Shown: one piece after another, positions 43,382 through 52,199 of the stretch
How the letters are laid out: each line of letters starts with the position of its first letter
Position numbering within the stretch: position 1 is the first letter of the stretch
Assembly (NCBI GenBank): GCA_900322035.1
Contig: ONYL01000011.1
Location: 1-64,000 of the forward strand
Direction: 5' to 3'
DNA: 64,000 bases
DNA from: an uncultured Prevotella sp.
GTDB lineage: Bacteria; Bacteroidota; Bacteroidia; Bacteroidales; Bacteroidaceae
The notes under the pieces: generated by a model
Seen by the model: the letters and a program-made list of their open reading frames with translations, nothing else
The model's database searches: none
Told to the model about the DNA's origin: nothing
Position numbers and translations under genes: made by a program

Positions 43382-46297
43382 CTAATTTCTTCTCATTCCC
43401 AAGGTGAGCTTGTAGGTCACGTGTAGCATCAAGTAGCGGGGCAGTGAGTTGGTCCATTGCTCTGTCCGTCCCTGCTCGTTGAGGGTGTATTGTGTGGTCT
43501 TCAATTGGCCGAGGATGTCGAAACCGTCGATGGAGACTGAGAGCTTGTCCTTGAGGAACAGTCGTGTCAGTCTGGCGTTCCACACCCACTCGTTGTCGTT
43601 CATCGCCTTGTCGTTGTAGCCCCTGCGGATGTAGTTGGTGATGTCGGTAGAGAACTGCAGGTGCCAAGGCAGCCGCCATGTGGCGTTGAGCCCGAGGCTG
43701 TTGTTCCAAGCGTTGGTCTTGGAGAAGTCCTCACGGCTTCCCGACACGTGCTGGTTGCTGAATCCACCGAAGATGTTCACGCTGTTCTCGCCCTTGGAGT
43801 AGCCCAAGTCCAACCGCCAGCTGTTCTCCCAAGTGTCCACGTTGCTGCGCCCCCTGTCTGTTCCGGCTGTCTGCATGAGGTCCACGCTGTGGCGGTAGTA
43901 GGTAGAGCCATGCAGGGTGATGTCCAACTCCTTGTGCTTTTGGAGCGGATGCCAGTCGTAGGTGGCTTGGATCGAGGCGTCCCAGTTGCCGTTGATGTTC
44001 TCTGGTCGCGAGTGGGTGATGCCCGTCGTTTTGTCGTAGACCACGGAAGTGGCCTGTGCGTTTCGCGTGACGCTCCATTTTGCGCCGCCGTTGATTGAGT
44101 TCTGCGTCTGCGGGAAGACAGCATAGAAGAATGCCGAGACATCGTAGTTCCGCGAGTTCTTCAGATGTGCGTTGCCGTCGCTCACTTGCAGGGGGTTGCT
44201 GTCGTCGTGGATGCCGAGCAGCTGCACCAGGTTGGGTTGCATTTCCGACGACGACAGGCTCGCGACCAAGAAGCGGTTTGCCGTGGAGTCGTTGTTGAGG
44301 TAATACACCGACAGTTGGCCATTGACCAAGGCGGCGTTGCGGCTGCGGTCGTATTGGCGCGAGCGGTAATAGCGCAGGTGTTCGTGTTTCAGTTCTATGC
44401 CCGTGGAGAGCATCACTTTCAGCGCCGGCCTCATGGTGCCGTTGCCCCCATCATAGTAGAGGGTGGGAGTGAAGACATGGCTGTTCTGCCACAAGTCGCT
44501 CCGGTAGCTGTTGGTGGCGTCGAGCACGTTGAGCAGGGCCTCGCGCGAGGAGGGCAGCAGGCCGAGCGGGTAGCTCTTCTCCACGTAGTCGGCCAACTGG
44601 TCGAGCCTGTAGAGGGAGCTTGCGCTGTGGTCGAAACTCTGACGGTAGGCGTAGGAGATTCCCGGCAGTAGGTGCACGTCGGAGTCGCGGTTGAGGGTGA
44701 ACATATGCTGGTAAGAGGTTCCGCCGTTGAAGTTGAAGCTGTTGTAGGGCGCGTCTGTATACTGGTTGCGATGGTCCTCGGCGCCAGTAGTGAGGTAGTC
44801 GATCTGGTTGATGGCGAAGTTGCGGTTCTTGCCGTGGGAGTAGTTGGCCGACACATTCGCCGACATGCTGTTCTGCCAGCCTTCCTCCGTCTTGCCAAAC
44901 GACTTCATCATCGTCACGTTGCCCGCCCAGCTGAGTTGCTGGCCGTTGCTCCGGCTTTCGTTGCGCACGCGGTTGACCGCCATCTTCATCAGCCGCTGGC
45001 TCGCACCGGGCAGGAACAAGCTGTCCAAGAGGTCGCCCGCCCACGAGGGATTGCCGTTGAACGACCCCGAGAGCGACTGTGAGAACGCGTGGTTCTGACT
45101 GAAGGAGAACGAAGAGGAACCGTTGACGATGAGGCCTTTGGGGTGGATGCTGAATGCGGCCGACAGTTGGTAGAGGCGCGACTTGGTGCGGCTTTGCGTC
45201 TTGTTCAGTCCGTAGGTGTCGCCGCCCTCAAGATAGTTTTGCGTCGTAGTGCGCGAGCGGTATTCATTGTCGGAATAGTTGTAGCTTCCCGTTGCCGACA
45301 CATAGTCGTCCTCCGTCTTTCCTTCGTGTCGGTAGTCGAAGCTGGCCATTTTGGTGGCCGTCTTCCCCGACTGCGTCGACGGCTCCACGCCGTAGTCGCC
45401 CTCGCCGGGCACGGAAGAGTCGTTGATGTTGTTCGTCTGTCCCGTCAGTGTGAGCCGGTCCTTCTTGGTGTAGCCCATGGCGAAGGCGCGTCCCGAGTAC
45501 CGGTTGTTGCTTCCTGCGGCGAGGTCGACGTTGCCTATCATGCCCTGGTGGTACTGCTTCTTCAGGTTCACGTCCAGCACGAACTGCTTGTCGCCCGTGT
45601 CCACACCCATGAGTCGCGACTGTCGTCCCGCCTTCTCGTAGGCCTTCACCTTGTCCACCGTGTAGGCCGGCAGGTTCTGCAGGGCTTTCTTGGCGTCGCC
45701 GTTGAAGAAGTCGCGGCCGTCGATGAGCAGCGAGCTCACTTGCCGTCCGTTGATTTTTATCACACCGTTCTCCAGTGTCGCCCCCGGCAACTGGCGGATG
45801 AGCGCGTCGAGCATGGAACCCTCGGAGAGCTGGAAGGCCGTAGCGTCGTAGACGATTGTGTCGCCCTTTGTGACCATCTTGATTTTGGTGGCCTTCACCA
45901 CCAGCTCGTCGAGCATGGTGGTGTTTTCCTTGAGTTTGATGTCGCCGAGCCATTGCTGTGCCACGCGCTCACCCATTCTCACCTTCACCCGCTTGTAGGC
46001 CGTCTCATAGCCTATGGCCGAGGCGCGCAGGATGTATTCGGTGTTGTTCTTCACGTTCTCTATATTATAATAGGAGTAGATGTCGTTGCTCCAGGTGGTG
46101 TCCGACTTCATGATTGCCGTCGCCACCACCGAGCTGTCCTCTATGGAGAGCAGCTCCACCGTGGCGTTGGGAATCGTTCGGCCTGTAGCGTCGTCTACAA
46201 CGCGGCCTGTCAGCTTGCGGGCAGATACCGACAGCGTCACAATGAGAAGCAACAGCACGGCTACTGCGCGTTGGATGGGATGAGTGGTTATAGGCAT
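43382..46297 (-). CDS. Outer-membrane beta-barrel protein with CarboxypepD-like N-domain, copy 1
   Basis: A 971-residue protein from the ATG at 46297, which has a good ribosome-binding site (aaggaa); an upstream in-frame ATG at 46315 is also possible. Signal peptide (AVAVLLLLIVTLSVSA), a CarboxypepD-regulatory-like domain (LTGRVVDDATGRTIPNATVE), a plug-like part (MLDELVVKATKIKMVTKGDT, INGRQVSSLLIDGRDFFNGD) and a long barrel rich in aromatic strands, ending LMLHVTYKLTLGMRRN. It belongs to the OMP_b-brl_3 type, related to TonB-dependent receptors. It is a close paralogue of the gene at 55620, lying in inverted orientation on the other side of the hexosaminidase locus. Confidence 0.85.
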   Translation of the reverse strand: MPITTHPIQRAVAVLLLLIVTLSVSARKLTGRVVDDATGRTIPNATVELLSIEDSSVVATAIMKSDTTWSNDIYSYYNIENVKNNTEYILRASAIGYETAYKRVKVRMGERVAQQWLGDIKLKENTTMLDELVVKATKIKMVTKGDTIVYDATAFQLSEGSMLDALIRQLPGATLENGVIKINGRQVSSLLIDGRDFFNGDAKKALQNLPAYTVDKVKAYEKAGRQSRLMGVDTGDKQFVLDVNLKKQYHQGMIGNVDLAAGSNNRYSGRAFAMGYTKKDRLTLTGQTNNINDSSVPGEGDYGVEPSTQSGKTATKMASFDYRHEGKTEDDYVSATGSYNYSDNEYRSRTTTQNYLEGGDTYGLNKTQSRTKSRLYQLSAAFSIHPKGLIVNGSSSFSFSQNHAFSQSLSGSFNGNPSWAGDLLDSLFLPGASQRLMKMAVNRVRNESRSNGQQLSWAGNVTMMKSFGKTEEGWQNSMSANVSANYSHGKNRNFAINQIDYLTTGAEDHRNQYTDAPYNSFNFNGGTSYQHMFTLNRDSDVHLLPGISYAYRQSFDHSASSLYRLDQLADYVEKSYPLGLLPSSREALLNVLDATNSYRSDLWQNSHVFTPTLYYDGGNGTMRPALKVMLSTGIELKHEHLRYYRSRQYDRSRNAALVNGQLSVYYLNNDSTANRFLVASLSSSEMQPNLVQLLGIHDDSNPLQVSDGNAHLKNSRNYDVSAFFYAVFPQTQNSINGGAKWSVTRNAQATSVVYDKTTGITHSRPENINGNWDASIQATYDWHPLQKHKELDITLHGSTYYRHSVDLMQTAGTDRGRSNVDTWENSWRLDLGYSKGENSVNIFGGFSNQHVSGSREDFSKTNAWNNSLGLNATWRLPWHLQFSTDITNYIRRGYNDKAMNDNEWVWNARLTRLFLKDKLSVSIDGFDILGQLKTTQYTLNEQGRTEQWTNSLPRYLMLHVTYKLTLGMRRN

Positions 46298-46364
46298 GTA
46301 ATGTTTCCTTGTCATTTTATTTTGTAGTTTCAGTGGGTAGACAATCTATTGTTGTAGGCGAGGG

Positions 46365-46568
46365 TCAGAGGTCGCTGTCTTCCAACTGGAACAAGTCGTT
46401 GACCGGCTTTCCAAAGACTTTTGACAGCTTTAGGGCCAAGAGCGTGGATGGCGTATACCGTTCCGACTCAATGGCATTGATGGTCTGTCGGCTGACGCCT
46501 ATCTCCTCCGCGAGCTGCTGCTGCGTAATCCTGTGTATGGCTCGCTCCACACGAATGTTGTTCTTCAT
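46365..46568 (-). CDS. Small XRE-type HTH regulator
   Basis: A 67-residue Cro/CI-type protein: QQQLAEEIGVSRQTINAIES is a complete helix-turn-helix, and SKVFGKPVNDLFQLED is the typical tail of the YozG-like family. The ATG (46568) overlaps the stop of the membrane-protein gene (ATGA), showing coupling. Such regulators are often encoded with a small membrane protein and repress their own operon; the palindrome at 47091-47107 is a candidate operator. Confidence 0.9.
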   Translation of the reverse strand: MKNNIRVERAIHRITQQQLAEEIGVSRQTINAIESERYTPSTLLALKLSKVFGKPVNDLFQLEDSDL

Positions 46569-47044
46569 CGCCATTCCTCCTTTTCGTTGTGTGTTTCTGC
46601 CCTCATCTTGTGGATCTCCCAATGGAAGCGGAGAATGAACAGCAGGAAGATCAGCATTCCCTGATACATCATGACGTAGAGCCATGGAAAGCCGTAGAAG
46701 AGCAGCTCAAAGGCGATGAACAATAGCGCGTTGGCCGTGAAGGCCCACATCAGTGAGCGCAGGCGCAGCAACAGGGTCAGTTCGTCCTCTTCCTTCAGGG
46801 CCGACATGGCGACGAAATACAGTCCCAAGTAGCCCGCCACCATTTCTATCTCGTCATACCAAGAGTCGTTGGTCACGATGAAGCCCTCGTTGCCAAAAGA
46901 AAAGTCGGGCACCACTGAGAACACCTTGGAAGAGAAGGCTGGCAGCGCATCCGCAAAATCGAGGATGGTGACCAACAAGGCAACTCCTATCAGCACCCAT
47001 CCTATGGCATTGAAGCGGTGGGGCAAAAGAAAATACTTTTTCAT
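46565..47044 (-). CDS. Four-helix membrane protein paired with HTH regulator
   Basis: A 159-residue protein with about four hydrophobic helices (AIGWVLIGVALLVTILDFAD, MVAGYLGLYFVAMSAL, WAFTANALLFIAFELLFYGF, YVMMYQGMLIFLLFIL) and a charged C-terminus (RAETHNEKEEWR). No family with known function is recognised. It is the first gene of a two-gene leftward unit with the HTH gene, an arrangement repeatedly seen in Bacteroidetes and Firmicutes where the regulator acts on the unit itself. Confidence 0.75.
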   Translation of the reverse strand: MKKYFLLPHRFNAIGWVLIGVALLVTILDFADALPAFSSKVFSVVPDFSFGNEGFIVTNDSWYDEIEMVAGYLGLYFVAMSALKEEDELTLLLRLRSLMWAFTANALLFIAFELLFYGFPWLYVMMYQGMLIFLLFILRFHWEIHKMRAETHNEKEEWR

Positions 47045-47090
47045 AATCTCTACTTTTTATAAGTGAATACTCATGTTGTTGAACGCTACA

Positions 47091-47107
47091 AAAGTAAAGT
47101 TTACTTT
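47091..47107. promoter_or_regulatory. Palindromic candidate operator
   Basis: aaagtaaa-g-tttacttt is a perfect 17-bp palindrome 47 bases upstream of the membrane-protein start. A related site (aagta...tactt) lies at about 47134-47148. It is a likely binding site for the HTH protein at 46365. Confidence 0.6.
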
Positions 47108-47248
47108 CCAAAGTAGCAAGCAAATTATACAAAAAGTAGATTTTACTTAACTTTATTTAGTATATCCGACTTGGATATGGCCATTCAGCCCCTGCGCCAA
47201 CGTTTTCTGCCAATCAACCAAGACCTTGTAACGAAACTTGTCCTGCTG

Positions 47249-47279
47249 TTTGTCAATTGGGAAAAAAACAGTAACTTTG
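47249..47279 (+). promoter_or_regulatory. Promoter of the hexosamine/sulfatase operon
   Basis: TTTG (47249-47252) and TAACTTTG (47272-47279) with a 19-bp spacer fit the Bacteroidetes promoter exactly. The leader to the ATG at 47343 is about 60 bases. Confidence 0.75.
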
Positions 47280-47342
47280 TGACATCAAATTGATACTTGA
47301 CTTGAAAAAACTAAGAGACCAAACATCTTATTGCTATATAAC

Positions 47343-48919
47343 ATGAACAAATACCCTATCCTCACCCTTGCAGGGATTGCCATGGCCACCTCCGCGGCCC
47401 ATGCCTCTCATCATGGCGGCAGGGACGGCGCGACGAAGAAGCCCATGAACATCATCTACATCATGTGCGACGACCATTCCTATCAGACCATCAGCGCCTA
47501 CGATCAGCGGCTCACGCAGACTCCCAACATCGACTGGATAGCCCAGCACGGCACACGCTTCACCGAGAGCTTCGTGGCCAACTCCCTCTCAGGGCCTTCG
47601 AGAGCCTGTCTGCTCACGGGCAAGCACAGCCACAAGAATGGGTTCACCGACAACACGCGCACCTTTGACGGCAGCCAGCAGACCTTTCCAAAACTGTTGC
47701 AGCAAGCCGGCTACGAAACCTGCGTCGTCGGCAAGTGGCACCTCACCAGCGACCCAACAGGCTTCGACTATTGGGACATCCTCACGGGGCAGGGCGACTA
47801 CTACAATCCCACCTTCATCGACAATGGAAAGACCGTGAAGCGACAGGGCTACGTGACCAACATCATCACCGACCTGGCCATAGACTGGATGAGCAACAAG
47901 CGCGACAAGTCGAAGCCCTTCTGCCTGCTCCTCCACCACAAGGCCCCCACCGCGTGTGGAGTCCCGACACGTGCGACCTCGACCTCTACAACGACGTGGC
48001 CTATCCGCTTCCCGACAATTTCTACGACAACTATGAGGGGCGTTTGGCGGCCCAGAAGCAGGAAATGAGCATCATCAAGGATATGGACGTGGTCTACGAC
48101 CTCAAGATGGCCGACCACGAGAACGAGATCCACTCGCCCAACAAGACGCTCGAAGAGTGGGGTCGCGCCAACTACATGCGCATGACGCCCTCGCAGCGCG
48201 CCCAGTGGGACGCCCACTACGACCCCATCATCCGAAAATTCAAGGAGCAGCACCTTTCCGGCAAGGAGCTTGCCGAGTGGAAATACCAGCGCTACATGCA
48301 CGACTACATGCGCGTGATCCACTCCGTCGACCGCAATGTGGGGCGCGTCATCCAGTATCTCAAGGACAACGACATGCTCGACAACACGATGATTGTCTAC
48401 ACCTCCGACCAAGGGTTCTACATGGGCGAGCACGGATGGTTCGACAAGCGCTTCATGTATGAGGAGTCGTTCCGCACGCCGCTGCTCGTCTATCTCCCCG
48501 GAGGCAGGCACGGCGACGTTGACGCGATGGTGCAGAACATCGACCATGCCCCCACCTTCTTGGAGCTGGCCGGCGCAGAGGTGCCCGCCGACATCCAGGG
48601 CGAGAGCTACCTGCCGCTCCTGCAGGGCAAGAAGCCCCGCGACTGGCGCCGGTCGCTCTACTACCATTATTATGAGTATCCCGCCGAGCACTCCGTATGC
48701 AAGCACTATGGCGTGAGGACGAAACGCTACGCCCTCATCCATTTCTACGACGACATCGACACGTGGGAACTCTACGACCTGAAGAAGGACCCCGAGCAGA
48801 TGCACAACATCTACGGCCAGCCCGGCACGGAGAAGATCACCAAGGAACTGCGCGAGGAGCTCCACCGTCTGCAGGAGCAGTACGACGACCCCATCCGCCT
48901 CACCCTGAGCGACAATTAG
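47343..48919 (+). pseudogene. Serine-type sulfatase interrupted by a one-base frameshift
   Basis: From 47343 the frame reads a signal peptide and the sulfatase N-terminus: NIIYIMCDDHSYQTISAYD, activation motif S-G-P-S-R in NSLSGPSRACLLTG (Ser-type), CVVGKWHLTSDPTGFDYW. At the five-C run 47944-47948 the frame breaks. The continuation (VWSPDTCDLDLYNDVAYPLP ... YTSDQGFYMGEHGWFDKRFM ... ELYDLKKDPEQMHNIYGQPG) is one frame over and runs to 48919. A sixth C would give the expected KAPHR motif and a 525-residue protein closely related to the sulfatase at 4070 (S1_11-like). All downstream motifs are intact, which argues for a very recent mutation or a sequence error rather than decay. Confidence 0.85.
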
Positions 48920-48925
48920 GCGGCC

Positions 48926-50182
48926 ATGCAAGACACCTTTGCCCCCTTCGCCCGTCCGCTCTATGTGATGCTTAAGCCCATTGGGGCAGCGTGCAACCTG
49001 CGATGCTCCTATTGCTACTACTTGGAGAAGAGCCACCTCTACGGCCCTGGCTCCATGCCGCGTATCGACGACAGGCTACTTGAGCGCTTCATCCGCGAGT
49101 ACATCTCCGCGCAGACCACCCCCGACGTGCTCTTCACTTGGCACGGAGGGGAGCCCCTCCTGCTGCCCCTGTCGTTCTACCGCAAGGCCGTGGCCCTGCA
49201 ACAGAGGTATGCCGGCGGCCACCGCATCAGCAACGCTCTTCAGACCAACGGCACGCTGCTCACCGAAGAGTGGTGCGCCTTCCTGCGCGACAACAATTTC
49301 TTGGTGGGCATCTCACTCGACGGCCCCCAGTACTGCCACGACCGCTACCGCCCCACGGCCACGGGGCATCCCTCGTGGGAGAGGGTGATGGACGGCGTGA
49401 GGCTGATCAACAAGTTTGGCGTGGAATGGAACGCCATGGCAGTGGTCAACGACTACAATGCCAACCATCCCTTGGAGTTCTACCGGTTCTTCAAGGGCAT
49501 TGGCTGCCGCTACCTCCAGTTCACGCCGATCGTGGAGCGCGAGCTGGGCCATGCCGACGGCCGCCACCTTGCCCAGGTAGGCGAGGAGGCCGCCGTGGCT
49601 CCCTATTCGGTCGGTCCGCGGCAGTGGGGGAGTTTCCTCACGGCCGTCTTCGACGAATGGGTCCGGCACGACGTGGGCCAGATCTTCGTGGAACTGTTCG
49701 ACTGCATGTTGGCCAACTGGGTGGGCGTGGAGCCGGGCATCTGTGTCTATGCGCGCCAGTGCGGTCATGCCGCGGTGATGGAGCATAACGGCGACGTCTA
49801 TTCGTGCGACCATTTTGTGTTTCCCCAATATCGGTTGGGCAATGTCCGTGACCACACGCTCGTGGAGATGCTCTACGGCCCGCGGCAGAGCCAGTTCTCG
49901 CGGCTCAAGCGGGACGGGCTGCCCAGGCAGTGCAGGGAGTGCCGCTTCGAGTTCGCCTGCCATGGCGAGTGTCCCAAGAACAGGTTCCTCACCGACCGCT
50001 ACGGCGAGCCGGGACTCAACTACCTCTGCGAGGGCTACTTTTCCTTTCTCCAGCATGTGGCCCCCTATATGGACTTCATGGCGGGCGAGTTGGCCTCGGA
50101 TCGGCCGCCGGCCAACATCATGCACCACATAGAAGAAATCGAACATCAAAACATAAACAGAAAAACGACAAACCAACAATGA
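48926..50182 (+). CDS. Anaerobic sulfatase-maturating enzyme (radical SAM, SPASM), copy 2
   Basis: A 418-residue enzyme with the radical-SAM motif C-x3-C-x2-C (AACNLRCSYCYYLEK), FTWHGGEPLLLPLSFYRKAV, LQTNGTLL, GISLDGPQYCHDRYR and the C-terminal cysteine clusters (CVYARQCGHAA, CRECRFEFACHGECPKNRF). It installs formylglycine in sulfatases. It starts 6 bases after the sulfatase stop, and its own stop overlaps the GH84 start (ATGA), so sulfatase, maturase and hexosaminidases form one operon. It is closely similar to the copy at 9769. Confidence 0.95.
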   Translation: MQDTFAPFARPLYVMLKPIGAACNLRCSYCYYLEKSHLYGPGSMPRIDDRLLERFIREYISAQTTPDVLFTWHGGEPLLLPLSFYRKAVALQQRYAGGHRISNALQTNGTLLTEEWCAFLRDNNFLVGISLDGPQYCHDRYRPTATGHPSWERVMDGVRLINKFGVEWNAMAVVNDYNANHPLEFYRFFKGIGCRYLQFTPIVERELGHADGRHLAQVGEEAAVAPYSVGPRQWGSFLTAVFDEWVRHDVGQIFVELFDCMLANWVGVEPGICVYARQCGHAAVMEHNGDVYSCDHFVFPQYRLGNVRDHTLVEMLYGPRQSQFSRLKRDGLPRQCRECRFEFACHGECPKNRFLTDRYGEPGLNYLCEGYFSFLQHVAPYMDFMAGELASDRPPANIMHHIEEIEHQNINRKTTNQQ

Positions 50183-52173
50183 GAACCCTATCACCTGACA
50201 TCAAGGCACGCACCCTATTCCTGATGAGCCTGTTCCTCCTTTTCTTATCCATCCTCCCCGCGTCGGCCCTTGCCCATAAGCGCGGCTACGACATCTGGCC
50301 TGTGCCACAGCAGCAGATTGCCGAGGACGCCACCGTGGCCACCACGGCCGAGGCCACGCTCATAGCCGGCAGCGGTTGCGACCCCTACACCGTCAGCCGC
50401 GCCAAGGCCATCCTCACCGAGCATGGCATCAAGCCCGTGGTGGGACGGAAACCCGTGGCCGGCCGCATGACCTTGCTCATCGGCGTCAATGGCTTGGGCG
50501 ACCTCGCCGACAAGACCGCCACCCGCCTGTCGATGGCCCGCACGGTGTTTGCCCAGCCCAAATACGACCGCCACGCCATCGCCGTCGCAGGCGACAAGGC
50601 CGGCAATGCCCTGATAGTAGTCCTTGGAGAGAACACCGACGCGGTGTTCTGCGGCCTGGCCTCGGTGGAGCAGATGCTCGACCAGCAGCCGGGAAGCCTC
50701 TGCAAAGTGCGCATCTACGACTACGCCGACACCCAATACCGCGGTGTCATCGAGGGCTATTATGGCGTGCCTTACAGCAAGGAGGCCACCGAGGACCTCT
50801 TCCGCTTCATGGCCCGCTACAAGATGAACACCTACATGTATGGCGCCAAGAGCGACCCCTACCATTCGCGCTACTGGGACAAGCCCTATCCCACAACCAT
50901 CACCGAAAAGGAGAGGGAGTTGGGCTGGCTGTCGCAGGACATGCTGCGCTCCATCACCGATGTGGCCCACCAGTGCAAGGTGAACTTCATCTGGGCCATT
51001 CATCCCGGCCAAGCCTTCACCGACTCCACCCAGAGCGACGTGTTGCAGAGGATCATGTCGAAGCTTGCCGACATGCACCGCTTGGGCGTGCGCCAGTTTG
51101 GCGTGTTTGTCGATGATGTCGGCGTGCCCGACGACCAGCCCACGCTCCGCCTGGGCGCCGACCGCCTGACGCGCCTCCAGCAGCTCATCGACCAGAAGTG
51201 GAACTTCAAGAAGGCCCATCCCGCCGACACCGTGAAGCCGCTCCACTTCGTGCCACAGCTCTATGCCTACTCCTGGGTTGACGAGGCCAAGGCCAAGACG
51301 TTCTTCGAGTCGTTGGCCGGCACCCCATCCAAGGTCAACATCTACATCACCGGGCGCGCCATCTGGACTGTCCCCAACAGCGACGACCCCGCCAAAGTGA
51401 GCGGCTGGCTGGGGCGCGAGGTGGCCTGGTGGTGGAACTATCCTTGCAACGACAACGATATGGACAAGCTCTTCATGCTCGACACCTACCGCAACTTCGC
51501 CGACGAGGCCCACATCGACCGCAACGCCACGCTCCAACCCGACTTGCGCGGTGTGAAGACGCTCATCAGTAATCCCATGCAGCAGGGCACGGCCAGCAAG
51601 GTGGCGCTCTTCGGCGTGGGCGACTACGGTTGGAACCGCAAGGCCTTCGATAATGAGCGCTCATGGGTGGCGTCGCTGCGCGCCGTCTTCGGCTCCCGCT
51701 GGCCCCAGGCCTTCCGCTTGATGGCCAACATCAGCACTTACGACCAGTCCACCCGCTTGTCCGACTGCATCCGCGCCTACAAGTCCAACCCCACCTGCCG
51801 GCGCAACGCTGAGGCCCTGCTCCAGGAGCTGGGCAGCCTTGCCTCCGCCGCCGACTCCCTGGCCACGATGGGGCAGTCGGCCGCTGAGGCCGACCGTCTG
51901 CTCTGGCACGACATCAAGCCCTTTGTCTGCAAGATGGGCGACATGTGCCGCTACGCCGCAGAGCTGGTCGGAGCCTTGTCGGCCGGCGACGCCTCTGCCG
52001 TTGCCGCCACACGCTCCAAAATCAAGACGCTCGACAGCGAGCCTCGATATATGTTCAATGTCCTCAACGGCATGGGCGACGACATCCAGCTCTCCCAGCG
52101 CGTGGCCAATCCCTCGGCCAAGGTGCTGCGGCCTTTCCTCGGCTGGCTCGATACGCAGCTTGACCAACAGTGA
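50179..52173 (+). CDS. Glycoside hydrolase family 84 (beta-N-acetylglucosaminidase)
   Basis: A 664-residue exported enzyme. After the signal peptide and an N-terminal alpha/beta domain comes the GH84 barrel: YRGVIEGYYGVPYSKEATED, YKMNTYMYGAKSDPYHSRYW, INFIW-type IWAIHPGQAF, and the catalytic Asp pair in FGVFVDDVG (about residues 311-312), followed by WWNYPCNDNDMDKLFM. GH84 enzymes remove terminal N-acetylglucosamine by substrate-assisted catalysis; gut members act on host glycans. The ATGA overlap with the maturase stop fixes the start at 50179. It is followed by a GH20 gene. Confidence 0.94.
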   Translation: MRTLSPDIKARTLFLMSLFLLFLSILPASALAHKRGYDIWPVPQQQIAEDATVATTAEATLIAGSGCDPYTVSRAKAILTEHGIKPVVGRKPVAGRMTLLIGVNGLGDLADKTATRLSMARTVFAQPKYDRHAIAVAGDKAGNALIVVLGENTDAVFCGLASVEQMLDQQPGSLCKVRIYDYADTQYRGVIEGYYGVPYSKEATEDLFRFMARYKMNTYMYGAKSDPYHSRYWDKPYPTTITEKERELGWLSQDMLRSITDVAHQCKVNFIWAIHPGQAFTDSTQSDVLQRIMSKLADMHRLGVRQFGVFVDDVGVPDDQPTLRLGADRLTRLQQLIDQKWNFKKAHPADTVKPLHFVPQLYAYSWVDEAKAKTFFESLAGTPSKVNIYITGRAIWTVPNSDDPAKVSGWLGREVAWWWNYPCNDNDMDKLFMLDTYRNFADEAHIDRNATLQPDLRGVKTLISNPMQQGTASKVALFGVGDYGWNRKAFDNERSWVASLRAVFGSRWPQAFRLMANISTYDQSTRLSDCIRAYKSNPTCRRNAEALLQELGSLASAADSLATMGQSAAEADRLLWHDIKPFVCKMGDMCRYAAELVGALSAGDASAVAATRSKIKTLDSEPRYMFNVLNGMGDDIQLSQRVANPSAKVLRPFLGWLDTQLDQQ

Positions 52174-52199
52174 TAGTCATCTCCAACCCTTCCATACTG

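Noticed and set aside
45089..46327. A 412-codon plus-strand frame opposite the barrel gene
   Set aside because: His/Val-rich translation typical of antisense shadow frames; the minus-strand gene has signal peptide, domains and a paralogue.
50245..51537. A 430-codon minus-strand frame opposite GH84
   Set aside because: Gly/Val/His-rich antisense shadow without signal peptide or domains.
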